15,558 nt of DNA from NCBI GenBank assembly GCA_051649345.1, contig JBOFGX010000179.1, positions 1 to 15,558 of the forward strand, given 5' to 3'. Positions 7,671-15,316 of the stretch are shown piece after piece. This DNA is from Leadbetterella sp051649345 (GTDB taxonomy: Bacteria; Bacteroidota; Bacteroidia; Cytophagales; Spirosomataceae). The position numbers and the translations under genes are program-made. The notes under the pieces are model-generated. The model had not been told where the DNA came from and did not search any database. It worked only from the letters and a program-made list of their open reading frames with translations. The number at the start of each line of letters is the position of its first letter. Positions within the stretch are counted from its first letter, which is position 1.

Positions 7671-8303
7671 ATGGAGTTAAAAGATCTAAAGACACTCGTA
7701 CAACAAGGAGAAAATCAGCAACTTGAGTTTAAACTCAAAAGCAATCACCCAGAAAAAATTGTACGCGAAGTAGTAGCTTTTGCCAATTCACGAGGAGGAA
7801 GACTGATTATTGGTGTAGCTGATAACAAAGAATTAGTAGGGCTTAAATATGCCGATGAAGATCTTTTTCTTATTCAAAAAGCCATTCAAAATCATATAGA
7901 ACCAGAAGTAGATTATTCAGTAGACAGAGTGCATCTCGAAAGAGAGAAAGAAATACTTATTTTTAATATCCCACAAAGCTCTCAAACACCTCATGCATGG
8001 GTCGTAGGTGATGACAGAATTATTTATGTACGTGAAGGTGATAAAGCATTACAAGCCTCCAAAGAAATGCGTGAGATTCTAAAAGGACAAGCCAAAGCAC
8101 GAAACTACAGTTTTCAATATGGAGATAAAGAAACTATTTTGATGCGGTACTTGGATCAAAAGGGATATGTCACCTTACAACGGTTCATTGAAGAGGCCGC
8201 AATACCAAAGAAGGTTGCTGCACGTACCTTGGTTTTACTCGTTCTAGCAGGTGTGTTACGAATTCAGGCTCATGAACAAGAAGACAGATATAGCTTAGTT
8301 TGA
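7671..8303 (+). CDS. Schlafen AlbA_2-domain protein with C-terminal winged-helix-like tail
   Basis: This is a 210-residue cytosolic protein. Residues 5-138 match the AlbA_2 (formerly AAA_4) domain shared with the Schlafen family: the E-x-x-x-LEFK opening (E14-K21), the AFANSRGG motif (36-43), IIGVAD (46-51), VGL (56-58) and the closing YVREGDKALQASKEMREIL stretch (119-137). Despite frequent 'ATP-binding' or 'AAA-4' labels there is no Walker A P-loop; in known family members this fold is linked with nucleic-acid binding or RNA cleavage. Residues about 150-210 (ILMRYLDQKGYVTLQRFIEEA, then K-x-AARTLVLLVLAGVLRI) look like a small winged-helix domain, suggesting a DNA-binding regulator. It stands alone, 119 nt after nuoN and 282 nt before the next gene. 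It is shorter than AlbA_2 regulators that carry a histidine-kinase-like ATPase domain. The domain is clear; the cellular role is unknown. Confidence 0.85.
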   Translation: MELKDLKTLVQQGENQQLEFKLKSNHPEKIVREVVAFANSRGGRLIIGVADNKELVGLKYADEDLFLIQKAIQNHIEPEVDYSVDRVHLEREKEILIFNIPQSSQTPHAWVVGDDRIIYVREGDKALQASKEMREILKGQAKARNYSFQYGDKETILMRYLDQKGYVTLQRFIEEAAIPKKVAARTLVLLVLAGVLRIQAHEQEDRYSLV

Positions 8304-8449
8304 TAGTCTCTTTAGTCGCTAATTTTAGTAGATAGTCGTTAGAGTTATCGATGTCTTAAGGATTTTAGTTGATTGGTTTAGTCTTTTGCTGAGTTCTCTT
8401 AGTTTCGAGCTGAGTCGAGAACAATCTCCATGGTAAGTTGATTTTTAGT
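8295..8449. repeat. Degenerate TTAGT-motif repeat cluster
   Basis: TTAGT occurs on the plus strand at 8295, 8312, 8325, 8365, 8378, 8399 and 8445, far above the single copy or none expected in about 155 bases of this composition. Two longer pairings are visible: ATTTTAGTAGATAG (8322) with ATTTTAGTTGATTG (8362), 40 nt apart, and AGTTGATT-GG-TTTAGTC (8367-8383) with AGTTGATTTTTAGTC (8436-8450), differing by a 2-nt insertion. The first copy overlaps the last codons of the preceding gene. Function is unknown; a decayed tandem repeat is the simplest reading. Confidence 0.45.
8402..8422. repeat. Possible REP-like element
   Basis: The motif GTTTCGAGCTGAGTCGAGAAC has TCGAG twice and imperfectly complementary ends. 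It resembles TTCGAGC..GTCGAGAA-type motifs that I recall as scattered intergenic repeats in Bacteroidota genomes. GTTCTC at 8393-8398 is also complementary to GAGAAC at the right end. There is only one copy in the window, so repeat status is unproven. Confidence 0.3.
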
Positions 8450-8467
8450 CAACCTATTTAGGTAATC

Positions 8468-8508
8468 ATATTTTGAGGCATAAAGCCTGCAGCTTAAAGC
8501 CAAAATAT
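8468..8508. repeat. Nested inverted repeat (hairpin)
   Basis: ATATTTTG (8468-8475) is the perfect reverse complement of CAAAATAT (8501-8508). Inside the 25-nt loop AAGC (8483-8486) pairs with GCTT (8492-8495), and TAAAGCC is present twice (8481 and 8495). No T-run follows on either strand, so it does not look like a rho-independent terminator. It lies just upstream of the two promoter candidates for the peptidase gene. Confidence 0.4.
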
Positions 8509-8529
8509 TCTTCGCTCAATACTTGAAGC

Positions 8530-8568
8530 TATATTTGCAACCAATCCCCCTCCTTTTTCTTACTTTTG
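8530..8568 (+). promoter_or_regulatory. Promoter candidate for the M3 peptidase gene
   Basis: There are two exact TAnnTTTG boxes: TATATTTG at 8530-8537 and TACTTTTG at 8561-8568. In the most consistent reading the TTTG at 8534-8537 serves as the -33 element and the box at 8561 as the -7 element, with 23 nt between them and the ATG 17 nt further on. The upstream box could also work on its own. Confidence 0.5.
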
Positions 8569-8585
8569 TACAAAAATAATTTTAC

Positions 8586-10304
8586 ATGAGTAGCCGTATA
8601 CTTCGTCGTAGAGCACGCACTTTTTTACCTGAGAATTTTGTACTTGATAGCTGGTCAGGTGTTGAAAAGTGGTTCATTACTTTGCTTGATCAGGAGCCTA
8701 GTTCCAAAGAAGAGTTTCAGACTTGGCTTACAAACAAAAGTGAACTACAATCCTACTTGTCTGAAAACATGGCTTGGCGATATATAAAAATGACTTGCAA
8801 TACAGCAGATACAAAAGCTAAAGAGGCATTTGATTTTTTTGTGAATCAAATTTCGCCACAAATGGCTCCTTTTGAAGATAAACTGAATAAAAAAACACTG
8901 GAATTGTTTTCTAAATTTCCGATTGAAGGCGAGGCTTATCATATCATGATTCGTGGTATCAAGCAATCAATCGAAATCTATAGAGAAGAGAATATTGAGT
9001 TGTATACCCAAGCACAAATGAAGCAGTCGGAGTATCAAGCCATCATTGGTGCTATGACAATCGAACATGAAGGAGAAACGCTTACTATGCCGCAAGCAGC
9101 TTCCAAACTCCAAAGTACTGATAGAAATTTACGTGAAAATATCTACCGCAAAATCGCTCAAAGACGCCTTCAGGATTCAGAAAAATTAGAAGATATTTTT
9201 GACCAATTGCTTGTGTTACGGAATAAAATATCCCATAATGCGGGATTCTCTAACTTTAGAGATTATATGTTTGCCGCCATGGGTAGGTTTGATTATACTG
9301 TTCAAGACTGCTTGAATTTCCATGATTCTGTTGCTAAATTTGGCGTGCCATTGTCCAATTCTTTGGTTTCTCAAAGGAAATCTAAGTTAGGTATGGATAG
9401 CTTAAAGCCGTGGGATTTGTCAGTTGATGTTGACCAAAAAGATCCCTTAAAACCATTTGATGGAGGAGTTGAGCTACTTGAAAAATCGGTGCAATGTTTT
9501 CATAAAATAAACCCACAATTGGCGGAAAAAATCCTTATTATGAAGGAAATGGGGCATTTTGATCTCGAATCCCGAGCAGGTAAAGCACCAGGAGGATACA
9601 ATTATCCATTGGAAGAAACGGGCGTTCCGTTTATCTTTATGAACGCCGCGGGAACTTTGCGAGATGTAGTGACCATGGTTCATGAAGGCGGGCACGCATT
9701 CCATAGTTTTGCCGTTCGTGAAATGGACATTAATGCATTTCGGAATCCAACAATGGAAGTTGCTGAGCTCGCGTCTATGAGTATGGAGTTGATTTCAATG
9801 GAGCACTGGGATACATTTTTTGAGGATGAAGCAGAACTTAAGCGGGCTAAGGCGGGTCATTTACGAGATATCTTGAGTACTTTACCTTGGATTATGACAA
9901 TCGATAAGTTTCAGCATTGGATATACCAAAATCCTACACATACACGTGTACAACGCAAGCAAGCTTGGATCGATACCTACGAGACGTTTGCTGACTCTAT
10001 AGTAGATTGGACAGGGTTTGAAGAATCCAAAGCGTACATGTGGCATAAGCAGTTGCATATTTTTGAGGTGCCGTTTTATTATATAGAGTACGGTATGGCA
10101 CAGCTGGGGGCTATTAGCGTTTGGAAAAATTATAAAGCAAATCCAGAAAAAGGCTTGCAGCAATATCTCTCTGCCTTGGATTTAGGATACACCAGAACCA
10201 TTGGTGATATTTATAAAGAAGCAGGTATAGAATTCAACTTTTCGGGAGAATATATTTCAGAACTGATGGATTTCGTGAAGCAGGAGTTGGAGAAGTGTGT
10301 TTGA
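8586..10304 (+). CDS. M3-family oligoendopeptidase (PepF-like zinc peptidase)
   Basis: This is a 572-residue cytosolic zinc metallopeptidase of family M3 that would cut short peptides (oligopeptides) in the cytoplasm. The zinc site is H366-E367-G-G-H370 in TMVHEGGHAFHSF, with E394 in EVAELASMSMEL as the likely third ligand; the VAE-x-AS context is typical of M3B/PepF enzymes. The mostly helical N-terminal part (about 1-200) fits the cap of the fold. The C-terminal segment around residues 498-513 (YYIEYGMAQLGAISVW) carries the tyrosines that line the active site in this family. Length agrees with PepF-type enzymes of about 560-600 residues. There is no signal peptide. The ATG at 8586 follows a good promoter candidate. 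The gene stands alone between two long gaps. Family and activity class are sure; natural substrates are unknown. Confidence 0.93.
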   Translation: MSSRILRRRARTFLPENFVLDSWSGVEKWFITLLDQEPSSKEEFQTWLTNKSELQSYLSENMAWRYIKMTCNTADTKAKEAFDFFVNQISPQMAPFEDKLNKKTLELFSKFPIEGEAYHIMIRGIKQSIEIYREENIELYTQAQMKQSEYQAIIGAMTIEHEGETLTMPQAASKLQSTDRNLRENIYRKIAQRRLQDSEKLEDIFDQLLVLRNKISHNAGFSNFRDYMFAAMGRFDYTVQDCLNFHDSVAKFGVPLSNSLVSQRKSKLGMDSLKPWDLSVDVDQKDPLKPFDGGVELLEKSVQCFHKINPQLAEKILIMKEMGHFDLESRAGKAPGGYNYPLEETGVPFIFMNAAGTLRDVVTMVHEGGHAFHSFAVREMDINAFRNPTMEVAELASMSMELISMEHWDTFFEDEAELKRAKAGHLRDILSTLPWIMTIDKFQHWIYQNPTHTRVQRKQAWIDTYETFADSIVDWTGFEESKAYMWHKQLHIFEVPFYYIEYGMAQLGAISVWKNYKANPEKGLQQYLSALDLGYTRTIGDIYKEAGIEFNFSGEYISELMDFVKQELEKCV

Positions 10305-10481
10305 CGAGATGAGTAGATTTTAAAATAGTATTTTGGATAGGGCTTCGAGACCTACTACTTGAACTAGTTTCAAACTTTGTGTTCTCAGCCTGATATAAGC
10401 TATTGTTGAATCAAACTAAATAGTATGGCCAGTTCGAATAGAGGCGAAAACTCATTTGATTCGTAAGTAGATTTCATTTAT

Positions 10482-10495
10482 AGATAATTTTATCT
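10482..10495. repeat. Short inverted repeat upstream of the receptor gene
   Basis: AGATAA-TT-TTATCT is a perfect 14-bp inverted repeat with a 2-nt centre, 67 nt before the -7 box of the receptor gene. It could be a regulator site, but such AT-rich palindromes arise easily by chance here. The rest of 10305-10561 shows no gene and no clear terminator. Confidence 0.25.
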
Positions 10496-10561
10496 TTCCA
10501 CCTTTCATCCTCAATTCTATCCATTTGTACTTTTTTTAGAATGTTTGATTTGGACAGACAT

Positions 10562-10569
10562 TATATTTG
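10562..10569 (+). promoter_or_regulatory. -7 element for the outer-membrane receptor gene
   Basis: TATATTTG matches TAnnTTTG exactly, 27 nt before the ATG at 10597. The box overlaps an in-frame TTG at 10567, which argues that translation starts at the ATG instead. TTTG elements at 10544 and 10549 are too close, and the one at 10524 too far, to be a standard -33 box. Confidence 0.5.
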
Positions 10570-10596
10570 GCTTTGAAATTCTTAAAACACCTTCAC

Positions 10597-13002
10597 ATGA
10601 AAAAAATATTTACACTTGTATTCACCATTTTATTAAGTAATTCATTCGCACAAAAGTATTCAATTGAAGGACTTATAAAAGACTCTAAAAATCAGGGAGT
10701 ACCTTTCGCTACTGTTACCCTGCACAAAAGTGCGGATTCAAGCTTTGTAAAAGCAGAAGTAAGTACTGAAAATGGGGGCTTTAAGATAGCCGGAATTATA
10801 TCAGGCACTTATTTCTTCCGAGTGAGTAGTGTAGGTTTTGAAAAATATGAGAGTCCAAAATTTGGAGTCGTGGATAAAAACTTGTCAATTGTCGATATTA
10901 CATTATCTGAAGCTAATAATTTGAAAGAGGTAGTTGTAAAAGGCACCAAGCCTCTTGTGGAGGTCCTTGCAGACAAAACAGTCTTTAATGTGCAAAGTTC
11001 TATGGCCGCTACAGGCACAGACGCTCTCGAACTCCTTCGCAAAGCCCCTGGAGTAATATTGGATAACAATGAGAACGTGGTCTTGGAAGGAAAAACAGGT
11101 GTACGGATTTTTATTGACGGTAAGCCCTCTATTCTACAAGGAGCCGATTTGAATCAGTATTTGAAGTCTCTTCAGGCTTCAGATATTGAAAGTATTGAGG
11201 TCATCACGCAACCCTCTTCTAAATACGATGCAGCTGGAAATGCGGGTATCATCAATATTAAACTCAAAAAGGACAAACGTTTTGGTACCAATGGCTCCGC
11301 TAGTATAGGTTATGGTTATGGGGTTTATGGAAAGCTAAATACTTCTTTGAGTTTGAATAATAGGAGTAAAAAAGTTAATGTATTTGGTACGGCAAGTAAT
11401 AGACTAGGGAATAGCTTCAATACGATTAACCTTTATAGAGAGCAGCTTGGCTTTTTTTATGATTCTAGGAATGAGTCGAAAAGTAGTTTTAATGGTACAA
11501 ATGTAAAAGTAGGAGCTGATTTTTATTTGAATAGTAAGAATACTTTGGGGCTTATACTGAATACAAACTTTAATGTCAATGATCAAATTGGACAAACTAG
11601 AACGCCAATTTCCAAAATTGGAGAAAATATACCTCAACAAGTGCTTATAGCCGATAACCGTACAGAATCGGACAATTCTAATGTATACTTTAATTCAAAT
11701 TATAAATATGCCGATACCTTAGGAAGGGAATTGAATTTAGATTTTGATTACGGGCAGTATCGCTCGGAAAGACTTACCTACCAGCCTAATATTTATAAAA
11801 ACGGAACGGAAACGGTTGAACTATCCTCACGGATTTTCAATATGTCTTCTCCAACGGATATTGACTTACTTTCTGCTAAGGTGGATTATGAACAGAAAGT
11901 AGGAAAAGGCAAGGCTACTGTGGGTATAAAATTCTCAAGTGTCACGACGGATAATAACTTGCTTTTTGAAGATTTGATAGATGGCAATCCTATCAAAAAC
12001 TTGGAAAGATCCAATGATTTTACATACAACGAAATCATAAATGCTGCCTATATGAATTATAACATTAAGATTAAAAAAATCAATATTCAAGGTGGATTGA
12101 GAGTAGAACAAACAATTTCTGAAGGAAAACTGAAAAGCATTAATCCAAAGCCAACAGATAATGTTAAAAGAAATTACACGGATTTGTTCCCAAGTGCCGG
12201 ATTGACGTATGCAGCAAATCAAAAAAACTCATGGGGACTTACCTACAGTAGGCGTATCGAAAGACCCAATTACCAGACGCTTAATCCATTTGAATACCAA
12301 ATAGATGAGCTTACTTTCCAAAGAGGTAATCCTTTTTTACAGCCACAATACATCCAAAACATAAAATTCAGCCATACCTATAAGTATACTCTGAATACCT
12401 CTATTAGCTTTAGCCGAGTAAATGACTTTTTTGCCCAAATAACAGATATTGATAAAACGGATAGCCGTAAAAATTTTATTATGCAAAGAAATATTGCCAC
12501 AGAGGACGTACTTAACTTTTCGGTATCGTATCCATTTAACGTGACCAAATGGTGGAGTGTTTTCACTAATTTGGGCTTAAATTTTCAAAACTATACGAGT
12601 AAAGACCCGCAGTTTAAACCGTTAAGCACGGAAGTCTTTAATCTCTATGGACAAAACACGTTCAGCCTTAGCAAGACGATAAAAGCAGAGGTTTCGGGCT
12701 GGTTTGCCTCGGGTGGCGTTTGGGGAGGTACCTACCTCATCAAGCCTTTAGGATCATTGGACTTGGCTCTTCAAATGCCCCTATTCCATAAAAAAGTATC
12801 TACTCGATTGACATTCACAGATGTATTCTTTACCTCTCCTTGGCGTGGGGGTTCCCAATTTGGGGATCTTAGAATAGATGGAAAGGGCACTTGGGAAAGT
12901 AGAATTCTCAGGATCAATTTGTCCTATAACTTCGGAAACAAGCAAGTGAAATCTTCTAGACAAAGAAAAACAGGCTTAGATGATGCTGCAAATAGAATAT
13001 GA
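10597..13002 (+). CDS. Outer-membrane beta-barrel / TonB-dependent receptor-like protein
   Basis: This is an 801-residue outer-membrane protein. A signal peptide (MKKIFTLVFTILLSNSFAQ) is followed by a carboxypeptidase-regulatory-like beta-sandwich (about 20-105; the GVPFATVTL and YFFRVSSVGFEKY stretches are typical), a plug domain (about 115-225, containing DALELLRKAPGV, IFIDGKPS and SIEVITQPSSKYDAAGNAGIINIKLKK) and a long barrel (about 230-780) of alternating polar and aromatic strands. The tail LRINLSYNFGNKQVK and its basic RQRKTG end are characteristic of the Bacteroidota outer-membrane beta-barrel family (OMP_b-brl_3). It is shorter than SusC-type receptors and has no SusD partner nearby, so a starch-utilisation role is unlikely; the ligand is unknown. 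The reading frame extends upstream to a TTG at 10567, but the ATG at 10597 gives a clean signal peptide and the promoter box overlaps the TTG. It is convergent with the GH65 gene and probably monocistronic. Confidence 0.92.
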   Translation: MKKIFTLVFTILLSNSFAQKYSIEGLIKDSKNQGVPFATVTLHKSADSSFVKAEVSTENGGFKIAGIISGTYFFRVSSVGFEKYESPKFGVVDKNLSIVDITLSEANNLKEVVVKGTKPLVEVLADKTVFNVQSSMAATGTDALELLRKAPGVILDNNENVVLEGKTGVRIFIDGKPSILQGADLNQYLKSLQASDIESIEVITQPSSKYDAAGNAGIINIKLKKDKRFGTNGSASIGYGYGVYGKLNTSLSLNNRSKKVNVFGTASNRLGNSFNTINLYREQLGFFYDSRNESKSSFNGTNVKVGADFYLNSKNTLGLILNTNFNVNDQIGQTRTPISKIGENIPQQVLIADNRTESDNSNVYFNSNYKYADTLGRELNLDFDYGQYRSERLTYQPNIYKNGTETVELSSRIFNMSSPTDIDLLSAKVDYEQKVGKGKATVGIKFSSVTTDNNLLFEDLIDGNPIKNLERSNDFTYNEIINAAYMNYNIKIKKINIQGGLRVEQTISEGKLKSINPKPTDNVKRNYTDLFPSAGLTYAANQKNSWGLTYSRRIERPNYQTLNPFEYQIDELTFQRGNPFLQPQYIQNIKFSHTYKYTLNTSISFSRVNDFFAQITDIDKTDSRKNFIMQRNIATEDVLNFSVSYPFNVTKWWSVFTNLGLNFQNYTSKDPQFKPLSTEVFNLYGQNTFSLSKTIKAEVSGWFASGGVWGGTYLIKPLGSLDLALQMPLFHKKVSTRLTFTDVFFTSPWRGGSQFGDLRIDGKGTWESRILRINLSYNFGNKQVKSSRQRKTGLDDAANRI

Positions 13003-13118
13003 CTAAACATGCTTTTATACAGCTGATAGAGGATTATAATGTAGAACCATACTGCCTTGGTAGATGCCTTTCAGATGATTTTGGATAGGGTAAATACATC
13101 CTTTTAACCCTTTTTAGA

Positions 13119-13137
13119 AAAATCGATCCAAGATTTT
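13119..13137. terminator. Weak hairpin between the convergent genes
   Basis: AAAATC (13119-13124) and GATTTT (13132-13137) form a 6-bp stem with a 7-nt loop, and a T-run begins a few bases later at 13143. The stem is AT-rich and weak. It is the only terminator-like structure noticed in the 198-bp gap between the receptor and GH65 genes, which otherwise holds nothing recognisable. Confidence 0.25.
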
Positions 13138-13200
13138 AATGGTTTTTTCGTGTATTGTAAAATGTTTAAGACAAACAATATATGCATTTATCAGTAAACA

Positions 13201-15258
13201 CTACTTAACAATAAATGTTTTCTTATCTATCCCTAACCCTTTGATAGTTAGCGACTTCCATTGCTTAGGTAACTTGGTTTTTAGTTGTATTATACCAGCG
13301 TCAGTTATATCTATACCGGCCCAACCATTAATTAAGGTCTGTAAATATCCACCAGCTCCCGTTGCAAAGTAAGGGTTTGTACCTCCCGCTGTTTCTGCCA
13401 AAACTCCAAATGGGGGAGCTTCATTTGGTTTGTAACTATCAATATATTGACTATAAGCTTCTTCTGTGTTTCCTAGTCTAGCATTTAATATAGAAAATAC
13501 TCCATGAGCCATGGCTGGGCTTTGCCCTTTTCTGCCAGGTTGATTATCAGCTAGTGTTTTCCAATAATATTCTAAATCTTTTTTTATAATTACTGGATCT
13601 GTTATTTGCTTCATAGGATAGGAAAGTAAGTTTACGTCTGCTTGTTTAATAACTTCACCGTTATAACTCGCATGTTCTCGGGTGGTACCATCTGTAAACT
13701 TTAATATTACAATTCCTTCTTGCACCTCTTTCCATTTCGGGTTTTCGGGCATACCTAGTTCTTTGGCTGCTTGATTTGCAAACCCCAAAACTTCTTTAGC
13801 CATTCCATTGGTATAGGCATTATCATCAACATTTTCTGCCCATTCATCTGCACACACAACATTTATGATATGATACTTATTGTCTGATCCTTTTTCTACT
13901 CTACTTACCCAAAAATCTGCTACTTCCTTTAGCATTGGATAGCCACGTTCTTTAAGCCAAATTTTATCTTTAGTAACCCTATAATATTGCCAAAATGCGA
14001 AACCAACATCCCCTGTTATATGATGTTGAAATGGCCCAGTCAATGCCCAAACCGGTGTTGATTCTTGTCCGGCAGCATCTGACTCCCAAGGAAACATAGC
14101 CCCATCATAACCGTGTGATTTAGCATTATGCTTAGCTTCATTTAAACGCTCAAAACGGTATTCTAGTAGGGATTTAGCTAGCTCTGGCTTCATTATTAAC
14201 AAGGGGGGAAACATCCAAATTTCAGTATCCCAAAATACATGTCCATTATATCCTAAACCCGAAAGACCCATAGGCGATAAACTATATGCTTGTCCCTCTC
14301 TACAATACGAATACAAATTGTATAATGAAAAATGTGCGACACGCTGGGCTTCAGGATCACCTTCAATGAGGATGTCCGATTCCCAAATTTTAGCCCAGGC
14401 TTCTTTGTGTTTTTTTAAAAGCCTATCTTTTTTTTCTAAAGCTGCAAAAATTGTTAGACGTTCAGCTTCATTGTGAGGATCTGCAATATGAGCAGTAGAT
14501 ATAACGGAACTAACAATGGCAAATTTATACGTTTGACCAGCCTTAAGTTTATGTGTAAATTTCATCCTGTGCATACCATTGTCCCATTCTTCATGAATTA
14601 ACAGAGGTTCTTTGCCTCGCTCTTCTTCAAACAAAAATGAATTCGAAGCCGCAATCGTATGTTGACCAGTTGGAGTTTTAGCTACAGAAGTCATTAATGG
14701 AATTAGAGAATGGGGTCTATCAATAACATGATAAAAGTTTTTTACATCTCTAAGCATATCTGGAGCTTCCATTATACTTATTGGGGTAAATTCAATATCC
14801 GATTTGGCAGTAATTTCCATCTCTATCATTGCTGAATGTGGCAAATGACGCAACGCCATGATGCTTGATTTTACGGTTGCTTTATTTGGAATGTTAAAAG
14901 TAGTTGTAAAAAGGGCATTTTGCATATCTAATACCTGCTCAAAATTAGAGATACTTTTATCATTAATCATTTGATTATCAACAATAAGATCCATATTGGC
15001 GAATTTGAAAACTTTCATAATATTGGCAACTCTACCGCGACCATACGTGTCAAAAGTGCCATTTAGTACTATTTCATTAACTTTAAGAGGCTGTGCAGAA
15101 GAAGTAATACCAATCATTCCGTTTGCAACGGTAGCCCCAAAATAATGATTAGGGTCAATGTTTTTTGCTGAAATAGCCCATTGACCGAAGGTGGATACAG
15201 TTTTAAAAAACAAAGAAAAAATTAAGTAGATAGTAAGACTTATCCTGTTTGTATTCAT
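13201..15258 (-). CDS. Exported GH65 glycoside hydrolase (kojibiose hydrolase-like)
   Basis: This 685-residue exported protein belongs to glycoside hydrolase family 65. A signal peptide (about 1-26, ending VSTFGQ) precedes an N-terminal beta-sandwich (about 27-270), a helical linker and an (alpha/alpha)6 catalytic barrel (about 300-640). GH65 landmarks are NGHVFWDTEIWMFP (338-351), FPWESDAAGQE (389-399) and CADEWAENVDDNAYTN (469-484), where E472 fits the general acid. Near the C-terminal end of the barrel, LAETAGGTNPYFATGAGGYLQ has a glutamate (E622) where GH65 phosphorylases bind phosphate. That matches the hydrolase branch: animal glucosylgalactosyl-hydroxylysine glucosidase and, as I recall, a Flavobacterium kojibiose hydrolase of similar length. 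Predicted action is therefore inverting hydrolysis of an alpha-glucoside, possibly alpha-1,2-linked, in the periplasm or at the cell surface. There are no SusC/SusD or sugar-kinase neighbours. The ATG at 15258 gives the signal peptide. Family is certain; the substrate is inferred. Confidence 0.9.
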   Translation of the reverse strand: MNTNRISLTIYLIFSLFFKTVSTFGQWAISAKNIDPNHYFGATVANGMIGITSSAQPLKVNEIVLNGTFDTYGRGRVANIMKVFKFANMDLIVDNQMINDKSISNFEQVLDMQNALFTTTFNIPNKATVKSSIMALRHLPHSAMIEMEITAKSDIEFTPISIMEAPDMLRDVKNFYHVIDRPHSLIPLMTSVAKTPTGQHTIAASNSFLFEEERGKEPLLIHEEWDNGMHRMKFTHKLKAGQTYKFAIVSSVISTAHIADPHNEAERLTIFAALEKKDRLLKKHKEAWAKIWESDILIEGDPEAQRVAHFSLYNLYSYCREGQAYSLSPMGLSGLGYNGHVFWDTEIWMFPPLLIMKPELAKSLLEYRFERLNEAKHNAKSHGYDGAMFPWESDAAGQESTPVWALTGPFQHHITGDVGFAFWQYYRVTKDKIWLKERGYPMLKEVADFWVSRVEKGSDNKYHIINVVCADEWAENVDDNAYTNGMAKEVLGFANQAAKELGMPENPKWKEVQEGIVILKFTDGTTREHASYNGEVIKQADVNLLSYPMKQITDPVIIKKDLEYYWKTLADNQPGRKGQSPAMAHGVFSILNARLGNTEEAYSQYIDSYKPNEAPPFGVLAETAGGTNPYFATGAGGYLQTLINGWAGIDITDAGIIQLKTKLPKQWKSLTIKGLGIDKKTFIVK

Positions 15259-15280
15259 AGAATTGTAGGTTTTAAATATT

Positions 15281-15308
15281 TAAAGGTAGTATTTTTTTCC
15301 AATTCAAA
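15281..15308 (-). promoter_or_regulatory. Promoter candidate for the GH65 gene
   Basis: On the minus strand TACCTTTA (15288-15281) is a one-mismatch match to TAnnTTTG, with TTTG (15308-15305) 16 nt further upstream as a -33 element. The spacing is slightly short. The -33 element lies inside the inverted repeat at 15301-15316. The start codon is 22 nt beyond the -7 box. Confidence 0.35.
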
Positions 15309-15316
15309 CTTGAATT
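15301..15316. repeat. Perfect 16-bp inverted repeat, candidate operator of the GH65 gene
   Basis: AATTCAA-AC-TTGAATT is a perfect inverted repeat with 7-bp arms, 43 bp upstream of the GH65 start codon and overlapping its candidate -33 element. The position suits a repressor site. A plus-strand terminator reading (T-run from 15318) is less likely because no plus-strand gene ends here. Confidence 0.4.

Larger units (their letters stand above)
8304..8585. other. Intergenic stretch with degenerate repeats and a nested hairpin
   Basis: No coding region is apparent in these 282 bases. The left half carries degenerate TTAGT-containing repeats (8295-8449) and a REP-like motif at 8402-8422, followed by a nested inverted repeat at 8468-8508. 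The right end holds two promoter -7 candidates for the peptidase gene. No clear terminator for the AlbA_2 gene was found. Confidence 0.6.

Noticed and set aside
8436..8450. GTTGA/TCAAC hairpin as terminator of the AlbA_2 gene
   Set aside because: The 5-bp stem is too short and no T-run follows it; it is better explained as part of the TTAGT repeat cluster.
10567..10596. TTG at 10567 as the start of the receptor
   Set aside because: It overlaps the TATATTTG box, and the ATG at 10597 starts a textbook signal peptide.
10597..13002. SusC-type receptor forming a polysaccharide-utilisation locus with the GH65 gene
   Set aside because: The barrel protein is of the shorter OMP_b-brl_3 type, no SusD-like gene is present, and the two genes are convergent.
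13003..13200. A tRNA or small RNA gene in the gap between the convergent genes
   Set aside because: No cloverleaf arms, anticodon loop or other RNA signature could be assembled from the sequence.
13139..13372. A 77-codon plus-strand frame at the 3' end of the GH65 gene
   Set aside because: Most of it lies antisense to the conserved C terminus of the hydrolase and its translation shows no domain or signal.
13201..15258. Calling the GH65 enzyme a maltose, trehalose or kojibiose phosphorylase
   Set aside because: The glutamate at the phosphate-site position and the signal peptide fit an extracytoplasmic hydrolase better than a cytosolic phosphorylase.
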